Below the pieces are notes generated by a model. It did no database searches and was not told the DNA's origin. It worked only from the letters and a program-made list of their open reading frames with translations. A program made the translations under genes and the position numbers. A DNA stretch of 12,721 nt from an uncultured Bacilli bacterium (lineage in GTDB: Bacteria > Bacillota_I > Bacilli_A > RF39 > UBA660): positions 1 to 12,721 of the forward strand of contig CATOJL010000021.1 of assembly GCA_951800155.1 (NCBI GenBank), read 5' to 3'. Of the stretch, positions 7,988 through 12,721 are shown in pieces; position 1 is the first letter of the stretch; the number at the start of each line of letters is the position of its first letter.

Positions 7988-8455
7988 TTACCAACGATAA
8001 TGTGCAAAGGCTTTATTTGCCTCAGCCATTCTGTGTGTATCTTCACGTTTTTTTACAGCAGCACCAGTTCCCTCCGCTGCATCCATAATCTCGTTTGCTA
8101 AATTAAGAGCCATAGAATGCCCTCCTCTTAAACGAGCATAATTTACTAACCAACGTAAAGCTAACGCTTGCGCACGATCGCCTCTAACTTCAATTGGTAC
8201 TTGATAGTTAGCACCACCTACACGGCGTGACTTCACTTCTAAAGCTGGTTTGATGTTCTCCATTGCCTTTTCAAAAACTTCCATAGGATCTTTTCCTGTT
8301 TTTTCTTTGACAATATCAAACGCATCATATAAAATCGTTTGTGCAGTTCCTTTTTTTCCATCTTTCATAACCTGATTAATTAACTTCGTAACTAATTTTG
8401 AGTTATAAATAGGATCCGCTAAAACGTCTCTTTTTATTGCACGTCTTTTACGCAT
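7988..8455 (-). CDS. rpsG: 30S ribosomal protein S7
   Basis: S7 nucleates assembly of the 30S head by binding the 3' major domain of 16S rRNA and lines the E site. The 155 residues match the family (about 156). Recognisable segments are RRAIKRDVLADPIYNS at the N-terminus, LINQVMKDGKKGTA, the KSRRVGGANYQVPIEV strand region, and the C-terminal NKAFAHYRW. ATG at 8455 has AAAGGAGG upstream. The 25-bp spacing to rpsL and 24 bp to fusA indicate co-transcription. In some bacteria S7 represses its own operon through an intercistronic site, but the short gaps here leave little room for one. Confidence 0.99.
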   Translation of the reverse strand: MRKRRAIKRDVLADPIYNSKLVTKLINQVMKDGKKGTAQTILYDAFDIVKEKTGKDPMEVFEKAMENIKPALEVKSRRVGGANYQVPIEVRGDRAQALALRWLVNYARLRGGHSMALNLANEIMDAAEGTGAAVKKREDTHRMAEANKAFAHYRW

Positions 8456-8480
8456 ACATTTCCTCCTTTACTTTTCTATT

Positions 8481-8891
8481 TTATTTAGGTCTTTTTGTAC
8501 CATATTTAGAACGACCTTGACGTCTTTTATCTACACCAGCAGTATCCATCGTACCACGAATGATATGATAACGAACACCAATTAAGTCTTTTACACGACC
8601 TCCACGCACAAGTACAACACTATGTTCTTGTAAGTTATGTCCTTCGCCTGGGATATAAGCATCCACCTCACGACCATTACTCAAACGAACACGCGCAAAT
8701 TTACGTAACGCTGAGTTTGGTTTCTTTGGGGTTCTTGTTCCAACACGAGTACATACACCTCTCTTTTGTGGGGAATTTTGATCAGTTTCTTTTTTCTTTC
8801 TTGAATTATATCCCACCTCTAAAGCTGGTGCCTTACTCTTTCTTGTTTTATCTGTTCTGCGTTTTCTAACTAATTGTTGTATAGTTGGCAT
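8481..8891 (-). CDS. rpsL: 30S ribosomal protein S12
   Basis: S12 sits at the decoding centre and affects accuracy and streptomycin response. At 136 residues it has the Gram-positive form with the extra basic segment after NSRKKK (about 30-43). The decoding loop TPKKPNSALRK is at 54-64, with both lysines (56, 57) intact. The second functional loop reads GGRVKDLIGVRYH at 97-109: Lys101 and Asp102 (the residue that is methylthiolated in many bacteria) are conserved, but position 104 is Ile where nearly all S12 proteins have Pro (E. coli mature Pro90). The codon is ATT, at least two changes from any Pro codon. AGGAGG lies six bases before the ATG. It is the first gene of the str operon, with a leader of about 90 bases. 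Confidence 0.98.
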   Translation of the reverse strand: MPTIQQLVRKRRTDKTRKSKAPALEVGYNSRKKKETDQNSPQKRGVCTRVGTRTPKKPNSALRKFARVRLSNGREVDAYIPGEGHNLQEHSVVLVRGGRVKDLIGVRYHIIRGTMDTAGVDKRRQGRSKYGTKRPK

Positions 8892-8940
8892 ATTATCCTC
8901 CTCTCATTACACACTTCCAGGTGTTTCATTTTCTTTTAAT

Positions 8941-8966
8941 TAAAAATTTGCCCATTTCAGCAAATT
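8941..8966 (-). promoter_or_regulatory. Terminator-like hairpin (possible attenuator) in the rpsL leader
   Basis: The minus-strand transcript forms AATTTGC (8966-8960), an 8-base loop, GCAAATT (8951-8945), continuing into T5. That is a perfect 7-bp stem with a U tract, located after the transcription start and about 50 bases before the rpsL start codon. A weak second hairpin (ACAC/GTGT, 8911-8924) follows before the RBS. This suggests attenuation or r-protein feedback, but no known leader family was recognised. Confidence 0.4.
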
Positions 8967-8985
8967 CTCAATTAAATGCAAGTTT

Positions 8986-9014
8986 ACTATACCATTTTAT
9001 TGTATGTCTGTCAA
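8986..9014 (-). promoter_or_regulatory. Promoter of the str operon
   Basis: Minus strand: a perfect TTGACA (9014-9009), 17-base spacer, TATAGT (8991-8986), with TGG in front of the -10 box (extended -10). Upstream of the -35 is an A/T-rich stretch that could act as an UP element. Transcription would start near 8979. This is the strongest promoter in the window, as expected for ribosomal genes. Confidence 0.88.
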
Positions 9015-9060
9015 TCATTTTGGTGTGTTTTTATTCTCATTTTATTACTTACTGATGACT

Positions 9061-9236
9061 TTGACATACTTTTAGTAACTCACCCTATATATTGTGGCAA
9101 TCAATAAAAGTAAGAGAAGAATAGACACGATGTTGTATCAAGAAATGTACTTATACAAAAGAAGCGCTACTTAAGGCATTAGACTGTTGATAAAAAGGAA
9201 CAACCATCCGAATCGCATTTCTGCGAGGCTTTTATT
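9061..9236 (+). ncRNA. Candidate small RNA transcription unit in a gene-free stretch
   Basis: No gene was found between 9015 and 9290 on either strand. On the plus strand a perfect TTGACA (9061-9066) is followed 18 bases later by CTATAT (9085-9090). Downstream is a G/C-richer segment than its surroundings, ending in a hairpin: TCGCA-tttc-TGCGA (9213-9226) with flanking CC (9208-9209) and GG (9227-9228), then CTTTTATT. That reads as promoter, about 135-base RNA, weak terminator. Further small stems include GTTG/CAAC at 9186-9204. A 14-codon ORF starting at 9130 has no proper RBS. The similarity class is unknown; it may equally be a decayed mobile fragment. Confidence 0.3.
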
Positions 9237-9237
9237 A

Positions 9238-9254
9238 CAGATTTTGAAAATCTG
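9238..9254. repeat. Perfect 17-base palindrome
   Basis: CAGATTTT-G-AAAATCTG is a perfect 8-1-8 inverted repeat between the candidate small RNA and the toxin-like locus. No T run follows directly (the next is 9 bases away), so it is not a typical terminator; it could be a protein-binding site. Confidence 0.5.
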
Positions 9255-9292
9255 CAACATCTATTTTTCTTTGTAAAACAAGGCAAAGATTA

Positions 9293-9321
9293 TTTACTTA
9301 TAGTCCAATAAATTGTATAAT
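9293..9321 (+). promoter_or_regulatory. Promoter of the toxin-like peptide transcript
   Basis: TTTACT (9293-9298), 17-base spacer, perfect TATAAT (9316-9321). Transcription is predicted to start at about 9329, giving a leader of about 65 bases before the 22-codon ORF. Confidence 0.6.
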
Positions 9322-9328
9322 GAATATA

Positions 9329-9354
9329 GAGATATGTATGAACTGTTAAGCGTT
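9329..9354 (+). repeat. Left arm of inverted repeat: 5' end of the toxin-like mRNA
   Basis: GAGATATGTATGAAC (9329-9343) followed by TGTTAAGCGTT (9344-9354). The same two blocks occur in the same order on the minus strand at 9553-9540 (GAGATACGTAGAAC) and 9532-9522 (TGTTAAGCGTT, identical), with 7 extra bases between them there. The arms lie exactly 7 bases behind the two facing -10 boxes. Confidence 0.8.
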
Positions 9355-9370
9355 CCTCATGAGAGTGAGG
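9355..9370 (+). promoter_or_regulatory. Leader hairpin that masks a ribosome binding site
   Basis: CCTCA (9355-9359), a 6-base loop, TGAGG (9366-9370). The 3' arm is the GAGTGAGGTG Shine-Dalgarno sequence that serves the ATG at 9379, so folding would hide that RBS. Hidden RBSs in the leader are a regular feature of type I toxin messages. Confidence 0.5.
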
Positions 9371-9378
9371 TGATGTCT

Positions 9379-9486
9379 ATGTGGAAAGGAATTTATGGAA
9401 TATTTAGTAATGTTAGTGATTCTAATTTTGCTTTTAGACCTAAGACCCAAAAACAAAGACTAAAAAAGAAAACGCTTGGCAACTAG
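9379..9486 (+). CDS. Overlapping 35-codon ORF, possible coupling (mok-like) frame
   Basis: This ORF has a good Shine-Dalgarno, GAGTGAGGTG, eight bases before ATG 9379 (another ATG at 9373 is too close to the RBS). It encodes a Lys/Arg-rich, non-membrane 35-residue peptide beginning MWKGIYGIF and ending KKKTLGN. It completely spans the 22-codon hydrophobic ORF in another frame and ends inside the terminator stem, which is unusual for a functional product. One reading is that its translation opens the message for the hydrophobic ORF, as mok does for hok; another is that it is fortuitous. No homolog was recognised. Confidence 0.25.
   Translation: MWKGIYGIFSNVSDSNFAFRPKTQKQRLKKKTLGN
9395..9463 (+). 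CDS. Tiny hydrophobic peptide (22 aa), candidate type I toxin
   Basis: The ORF starts at ATG 9395, with AAAGGA four bases upstream, and stops with TAA at 9461-9463. The peptide has a short start (MEY), a hydrophobic run LVMLVILILLLDL long enough for a small membrane helix, and a charged tail RPKNKD. This is the build of type I toxins such as Ibs, Fst and the Bsr/TxpA families, which damage membranes when overproduced, although the sequence is not one I can place in any of them. A 12-bp terminator follows at once, and a convergent antisense transcript overlaps the 3' end. No other Met start exists upstream in this frame before a stop at 9371. If the peptide is not a toxin it could be a small membrane-protein regulator. 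Confidence 0.45.
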   Translation: MEYLVMLVILILLLDLRPKNKD

Positions 9487-9503
9487 TCAATAGCGTTTTC
9501 TTT
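9465..9503. terminator. Shared bidirectional terminator of toxin-like mRNA and antisense RNA
   Basis: AAAGAAAACGCT (9465-9476) and AGCGTTTTCTTT (9492-9503) form a perfect 12-bp stem with a 15-base loop. The flanks give an A run on one side and a T run on the other. The minus-strand U tract is longer, so it should stop the antisense RNA better than the plus-strand message. Confidence 0.8.
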
Positions 9504-9521
9504 AACATAACAATTAGAGAC

Positions 9522-9553
9522 AACGCTTAACACACCAAAGTTCTACGTATCTC
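9522..9553 (-). repeat. Right arm of inverted repeat: 5' end of the antisense RNA
   Basis: Read on the minus strand: GAGATACGTAGAAC (9553-9540), 7 bases, then TGTTAAGCGTT (9532-9522). The arm copies the 5' end of the toxin-like mRNA at 9329-9354. As the repeat is inverted in the DNA, both RNAs carry the same, not complementary, 5' sequence. Confidence 0.8.
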
Positions 9554-9560
9554 TTTTTTT

Positions 9561-9588
9561 ATTGTATGAGGTTTTCCTCATCTGTATA
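9561..9588 (-). promoter_or_regulatory. Promoter of the antisense RNA
   Basis: On the minus strand: TATACA (9588-9583), 16-base spacer, TACAAT (9566-9561); TTGTAT at 9591-9586 is an alternative -35 with a long 19-base spacer. The spacer contains a perfect hairpin TGAGG-tttt-CCTCA (9567-9580), which could be an operator. Confidence 0.45.
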
Positions 9589-9599
9589 CAATATACCAT

Positions 9600-10085
9600 A
9601 AATTTATTCAAATTTCAATCACTTTGTTCATAGATAACCCTAGAAATTTAGAAACTTTATTTATTTTGCTTGTAACAGAAAAAAATGTTTTTTTAATGTA
9701 TATATTTCTAGGTTTAAATATTTATTTTTTTATGAACGTTTCTGCTTTAATTTATTCTTCCCCATACAAAATAAAATTCTTGGTTATTTTTTTATAAGTT
9801 CTTAAATGCTTTTATAATCTGATTCATAAGCATTTAAGATATTTTATATTTTTACTTTGAAATATGTTGGCATATATTTTTATCTTCATACATCGTAAAT
9901 TAGTAATAAAAATTTAGTAATATTCTAAAAGATTAATTTTAAGATATTGCTGTACCATATTCATAGTATTGAAATGTATATTTATGAGTGAAATGTAACC
10001 GTTAAAGTCCTCACCATAACAAATTATATAACATGAAACATTTCAATCTATTCTAATAGAATCTACGACTATTTAAAACAATAAT
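9600..10085. other. AT-rich gene-free stretch with two inverted repeats
   Basis: No ORF with an RBS was found on either strand. Inverted repeat A: CCTAGAAAT (9639-9647) and ATTTCTAGG (9704-9712), extendable past one mismatch. Inverted repeat B: TCTTAAATGCTT (9800-9811) and AAGCATTTAAGA (9828-9839), a 12-bp stem with a 16-base loop and no T run directly behind it in either direction. Nothing else could be recognised; this may be decayed mobile or intergenic DNA. Confidence 0.5.
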
Positions 10086-10126
10086 AAAAAGTATGACTTC
10101 AATCAAATTCTTTACCTCATACTCTT
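10086..10126 (-). terminator. Terminator after the 131-codon orphan gene
   Basis: Minus-strand arms AAGAGTATGA (10126-10117) and TCATACTTTT (10096-10087) pair over 10 bp with one G-U, around a 20-base loop, and run into further T residues. It lies 4 bases after the stop codon. Confidence 0.6.
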
Positions 10127-10130
10127 ATAA

Positions 10131-10526
10131 TTATCTTATCTTCTTCTTTTTTTGGGATAATTCCATTTTAATTTTTTGATATTCTTCTTCACGAATATCT
10201 AAACCTAATAATAATCGTTTTTCTAAACAATCGTTTTGAAACTTTGCCATAACTGTATCAAAATTTTCAGTAAAAAGTGTATCCATACCCGTAATATTTA
10301 ATTTTCTTATTTCTTCTAAAAATTCTTTTGTTGGAGAAGTTATAATACCCTCATTATAGTTATACCCATTTATCTGAAACTTCGCCAAAAGCAAAGCAAA
10401 TAGTGAAACAACGGTTTCTATATGTTCCCTTTTACCTATTTGTGTTAACATGACAAATAACAATGAAATAAAGTATGGCAGGTATAACGATTTTCCCTGT
10501 CTATCAACAAATAAATCTTTAGGCAT
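10131..10526 (-). CDS. Hypothetical protein, 131 aa
   Basis: I do not recognise this protein. Two hydrophobic stretches, about residues 14-30 (LYLPYFISLLFVMLTQI) and 36-50 (IETVVSLFALLLAKF), are followed by a hydrophilic, probably helical C-terminal half ending in Lys-rich QKKKKIR. The first half could be two membrane helices or a buried helical hairpin. The gene has its own promoter about 30 bases upstream and a terminator right behind it, which supports it being real. The ATG at 10526 has no Shine-Dalgarno in the roughly 22-base leader, unlike every other gene here, and the alternative Met at residue 26 has none either. It might therefore be weakly translated or the remnant of a larger gene. 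It follows the AraC/ABC operon but is separated from it by a terminator. Confidence 0.55.
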   Translation of the reverse strand: MPKDLFVDRQGKSLYLPYFISLLFVMLTQIGKREHIETVVSLFALLLAKFQINGYNYNEGIITSPTKEFLEEIRKLNITGMDTLFTENFDTVMAKFQNDCLEKRLLLGLDIREEEYQKIKMELSQKKKKIR

Positions 10527-10555
10527 TCTAGAAATATTCTTTATTTTCTAATTAT

Positions 10556-10585
10556 ATTATAAAATCTATTTGTTTACTAATTCAA
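10556..10585 (-). promoter_or_regulatory. Promoter of the 131-codon gene
   Basis: Minus strand: TTGAAT (10585-10580), 18-base spacer, perfect TATAAT (10561-10556); an overlapping second TATAAT lies at 10556-10551. Transcription would start near 10549. Confidence 0.6.
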
Positions 10586-10591
10586 TCTATT

Positions 10592-10618
10592 AAAAAAGAC
10601 TACTTATCGTATTCTTTT
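10592..10618 (-). terminator. Terminator overlapping the end of the AraC-type gene
   Basis: On the minus strand AAAAGA, one mismatch, TAC, loop GATAA, GTA, mismatch, TCTTTT followed by further T. The stop codon TAG is in the 3' arm. The stem is short and interrupted, so efficiency is uncertain, but a new promoter begins right behind it. Confidence 0.5.
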
Positions 10619-11379
10619 AAAAGTTCTAAAGGAGAAAAACCCGTATATTTTTTCATTTCCCGAATAAAGTGGGATTGATCATAAAACCCTGTATATTCCA
10701 TGATATCTTCTATTTTCTTTCCCTCTAATAGAAAATGTAGACATAGATGTAACCGAATAATATTTAAAAGAACTTGAGGAGATACGCCATAATATTTCTT
10801 AAAAATACGAAATAAATGCCTTCGATTGTACCCAAAACGACATGCAATGGAAGTAACTGTTTGGTATTTTGGATTTTGATACAATTCATCTACTACTTGC
10901 ATAAATGTAGTATCTTTTTTATTCTTTATTTTTTCACACAAATATTTTGTTAAAAGGGAAATTCTTTCTGTATTATCATTTGTGGTCAAAATGCAGTGTA
11001 GCTTATCACTTGTTTCTATTAAAGAAAAAGGTATGGGATGATCCATAACCTCTGTTGCCTCTACACCAAATAAAGTATAAAAACTACTCGGTTTTAAACG
11101 AACACCCATATAATCCACTTTTTTCCCTAGTGGAAAAGCTATGGTTTCTTTACTAAATCCTGCAAAACAAATGGAATTTTCTATAAAATCAATGACAATA
11201 TCAATACAAGCATCAGGTAAAATATAATTATAAATTGTTTTCTCTATTTCTTTTTTTGATTGCATACTCCATATACACATACAATATTCTTGTAATTCAG
11301 GTATTTTATATTCCTTGTATTCTATATTCTCCTTAAAATTTTTATCTAATAAATAAGGGATCTGTTTTGGTTCATACAT
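10600..11379 (-). CDS. AraC-family transcriptional regulator with DUF6597-like sensor domain
   Basis: The 259-residue protein has the C-terminal double helix-turn-helix of the AraC/XylS family: the first HTH around 173-200 (TSIACRFGYNRRHLFRIFKK) and the second around 221-250, ending in the family signature GFYDQSHFIREMKKYTGFSP. The N-terminal domain (about 1-120) contains ILPDACIDIVIDF at 53-65 and GVRLKPSSFYTLFG at 92-105, the pattern of DUF6597-type domains found in front of AraC HTHs. It presumably binds a small ligand and controls nearby genes. The ATG at 11379 has AAGGGA about seven bases upstream. It lies 20 bp behind the ABC exporter gene and is very likely co-transcribed with it, suggesting it controls that exporter. 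The ligand is unknown. Confidence 0.9.
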   Translation of the reverse strand: MYEPKQIPYLLDKNFKENIEYKEYKIPELQEYCMCIWSMQSKKEIEKTIYNYILPDACIDIVIDFIENSICFAGFSKETIAFPLGKKVDYMGVRLKPSSFYTLFGVEATEVMDHPIPFSLIETSDKLHCILTTNDNTERISLLTKYLCEKIKNKKDTTFMQVVDELYQNPKYQTVTSIACRFGYNRRHLFRIFKKYYGVSPQVLLNIIRLHLCLHFLLEGKKIEDIMEYTGFYDQSHFIREMKKYTGFSPLELLKEYDK

Positions 11380-11399
11380 ATTTTTTCCCTTAACACTTT

Positions 11400-12721
11400 C
11401 TATTTTATACTACTTTCTGTATTATAAAGTTTATGATAAAATGCACAGTTTTCCATTAGTTCTTTATGTGTTCCTTGGGCAAAAACTTTTCCCTTTTTTA
11501 TTACATAAATTAAATCCGCATCCACAATCGTAGATAAACGATGGGCAACAATTAATACAGTATGATCATGTGATAAGGTATCAATTAATTGTTTTATATA
11601 CGCTTGTGATTCATTATCTAAAGCAGATGTGGCCTCATCAAATAAAATAACTTTTGCTTCTTTTAATAATGTACGTGCAATAGATAGTCTTTGTTTTTGT
11701 CCACCTGATAAGTTTACGCCACCCTCTCCTAAAATGGTATCATACTGTTTTGGTAAACTCATAATATAATCATCAATAAAGGAAAGTTTACAATATTTTC
11801 GCACCTCTTCTAACGTAACTTTGGTATCTAAAAGTTGAAAATTCTCTAAAATAGTTCGATTAAAAAGAAAAGGTTCTTGTCGAATGATTGATATATTTTC
11901 TCTTAATGATTCTTCTGTAAGAGAAGATAACGGAATATTATCTAAAGAAATGGTTCCCTCTACTGGATCAAATATTCTTGTAATTAAATTAAACAAGGTT
12001 GTTTTTCCTTCTCCAGAAGCTCCCACAATTGCTATTTTTTTATTGGGCTCAAATGTAATATGAAACTGATCTAATAAAGTTTCTTCATTTTTATAGTGAA
12101 AAGTAACATTTTCAAACGTAATAATTCCTTTCGGATTTTTTAAAGTTGTATCCCCGTATGCTACATCTTGGTATAATTCATTTCCAACAATTTGATGAAT
12201 CCGATCAAGAGAAACAGATAATTTTTGGTAGGCTTTTGTAAATTCTGTTACATTTTCAACTAACCAAGTATACCGATAAATATAATAAGTCATGGCAACA
12301 AAGAAAGTAACTGTAATTTGGTTATAATAAGTTAGAATCGCACAAGTAATAAAACACCCTACTTCTAATAGTGTTTTCAGTAAATTAGAAACACAATCAT
12401 ATTTTGTTTCTAATTTATTTCCCTTTACAGAAAAGTGATAGAGTTCTTTTATAATCATAGCAACATGATTTTTCAAATTTGGAACGATTCCAAGTGTCTT
12501 AATTTCACGAATCCCCCTGACTGATTCATTAGCAATTGCTGTATAAGTATCATTTTTTTCTTTCACTTCTTTATCATAGATTTTCATTCGTTTTGTAAAA
12601 TATTTCACAATCACTAAATAAAGAACTAAAAAGAAAATAATTTCACTTCCAATAATCCAACTATTAAAAAAGATATAAATTAAAATAAGCAAAGAAGATA
12701 CAATATTTGACAGTATACTAA
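11400..12721 (-). CDS. ABC exporter half-transporter, TMD-NBD fusion (5' end outside window)
   Basis: The frame is open to the right edge of the window, so the gene is incomplete: about 440 residues are visible of an expected 550-600. A TTG codon at 12692 is not a start but an internal Leu; upstream codons continue the same membrane segment. Numbering from that codon: membrane helices at about 1-30 and 108-142 (the last two TMD helix pairs), the coupling region ESVRGIREIKTLG at 56-68, Walker A GASGEGKTT at 224-232, Q-loop Gln272, signature LSGGQ at 328-332, Walker B VILFDEATSALD with Asp352/Glu353, and switch His384. All catalytic residues are present. This is the MsbA/LmrA/BmrA-type exporter class for drugs, lipids or peptides; it could be one half of a heterodimer with a gene outside the window. 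The AraC-type regulator follows in the same operon. Confidence 0.94.
   Translation of the reverse strand, partial: SILSNIVSSLLILIYIFFNSWIIGSEIIFFLVLYLVIVKYFTKRMKIYDKEVKEKNDTYTAIANESVRGIREIKTLGIVPNLKNHVAMIIKELYHFSVKGNKLETKYDCVSNLLKTLLEVGCFITCAILTYYNQITVTFFVAMTYYIYRYTWLVENVTEFTKAYQKLSVSLDRIHQIVGNELYQDVAYGDTTLKNPKGIITFENVTFHYKNEETLLDQFHITFEPNKKIAIVGASGEGKTTLFNLITRIFDPVEGTISLDNIPLSSLTEESLRENISIIRQEPFLFNRTILENFQLLDTKVTLEEVRKYCKLSFIDDYIMSLPKQYDTILGEGGVNLSGGQKQRLSIARTLLKEAKVILFDEATSALDNESQAYIKQLIDTLSHDHTVLIVAHRLSTIVDADLIYVIKKGKVFAQGTHKELMENCAFYHKLYNTESSIK

Larger units (their letters stand above)
9462..9553 (-). ncRNA. Candidate antisense (antitoxin) RNA
   Basis: A minus-strand transcript of about 92 bases is predicted from the promoter at 9561-9588 to the strong terminator at 9503-9465, where the T run on this strand is TTTTCTTTTTT. 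It is fully complementary to the last roughly 40 bases of the toxin-like mRNA, including its terminator stem, and its 5' AAGCGTT can also pair with AACGCTT at 9471-9477 of the mRNA. Size, convergence and 3' overlap match antitoxin RNAs of type I systems of Gram-positive bacteria. No credible ORF with an RBS lies on it. Confidence 0.42.

Noticed and set aside
9130..9174. 14-codon ORF in the candidate small RNA segment, as a resistance-gene leader peptide
   Set aside because: There is no Shine-Dalgarno at the right distance, and no resistance gene follows; no known leader peptide was matched.
9430..9508. Short hydrophobic minus-strand ORF on the antisense RNA
   Set aside because: It has no RBS before its ATG, and its codons run through the terminator stem; it is best explained as the reverse of the toxin-like region.
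9329..9553. A small insertion element or CRISPR-type repeat at the inverted arms
   Set aside because: There are only two arms, they sit precisely at transcript starts, no target-site duplication was seen, and there is no spacer array. A mobile origin is not excluded but is not supported by the sequence.
12690..12692. TTG as the start of the ABC exporter gene
   Set aside because: The frame stays open to the window edge, with codons that continue the membrane segment, and the protein would lack most of its transmembrane domain; the gene is simply cut by the window.

Overview
The window looks like a chromosomal segment of an AT-rich, Gram-positive-type bacterium of the Firmicutes (Bacilli/Erysipelotrichia or a related uncultured gut lineage). 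The evidence is the low GC content, the strong AAGGAGG-type ribosome binding sites, the sigma-A-like promoters, the Gram-positive-length S12 and S7, EF-G of 690 and EF-Tu of 395 residues, and TGG used for tryptophan. The stop codons seen are TAA and TAG. No closer taxonomic assignment can be made from the window alone.

Layout. Positions 1-1038 (minus strand) hold the 5' part of an ABC permease gene and its overlapping MacB/LolD-type ATPase gene, with a promoter in front. Positions 1185-4481 (minus) hold one large gene for a 1098-residue cytoplasmic repeat protein that I cannot assign to a family. It has its own RBS and terminator and starts just after the tuf terminator. Positions 4597-9014 (minus) are a complete str operon, rpsL-rpsG-fusA-tuf, driven by a near-consensus promoter. 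There is a terminator-like hairpin in the rpsL leader and a second promoter, covered by a perfect palindrome, in front of tuf. The operon is not attached to rpoBC upstream or to the S10 operon downstream.

Positions 9015-10130 contain no ordinary gene but are not empty. A structured segment at 9061-9260 may be a small RNA. Positions 9293-9591 have the layout of an undescribed type I toxin-antitoxin-like locus: a 22-codon ORF for a tiny hydrophobic peptide on the plus strand, a convergent antisense transcript on the minus strand, a shared 12-bp terminator stem, and two convergent promoters whose first transcribed bases are near-copies of each other. The rest, 9600-10085, is very AT-rich with two inverted repeats.

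Positions 10086-10585 hold a 131-residue orphan gene (minus) framed by its own promoter and terminator. Positions 10600-12721 (minus) hold an operon with the C-terminal three quarters of an ABC exporter half-transporter (cut by the window edge), followed 20 bp later by an AraC-family regulator with a DUF6597-like N-terminus.

The best candidates for new biology are the 9293-9591 locus and the ten-module repeat protein beside tuf. Smaller points are a proline-to-isoleucine change in the streptomycin-sensitive loop of S12 and the operator-like palindrome on the tuf promoter.
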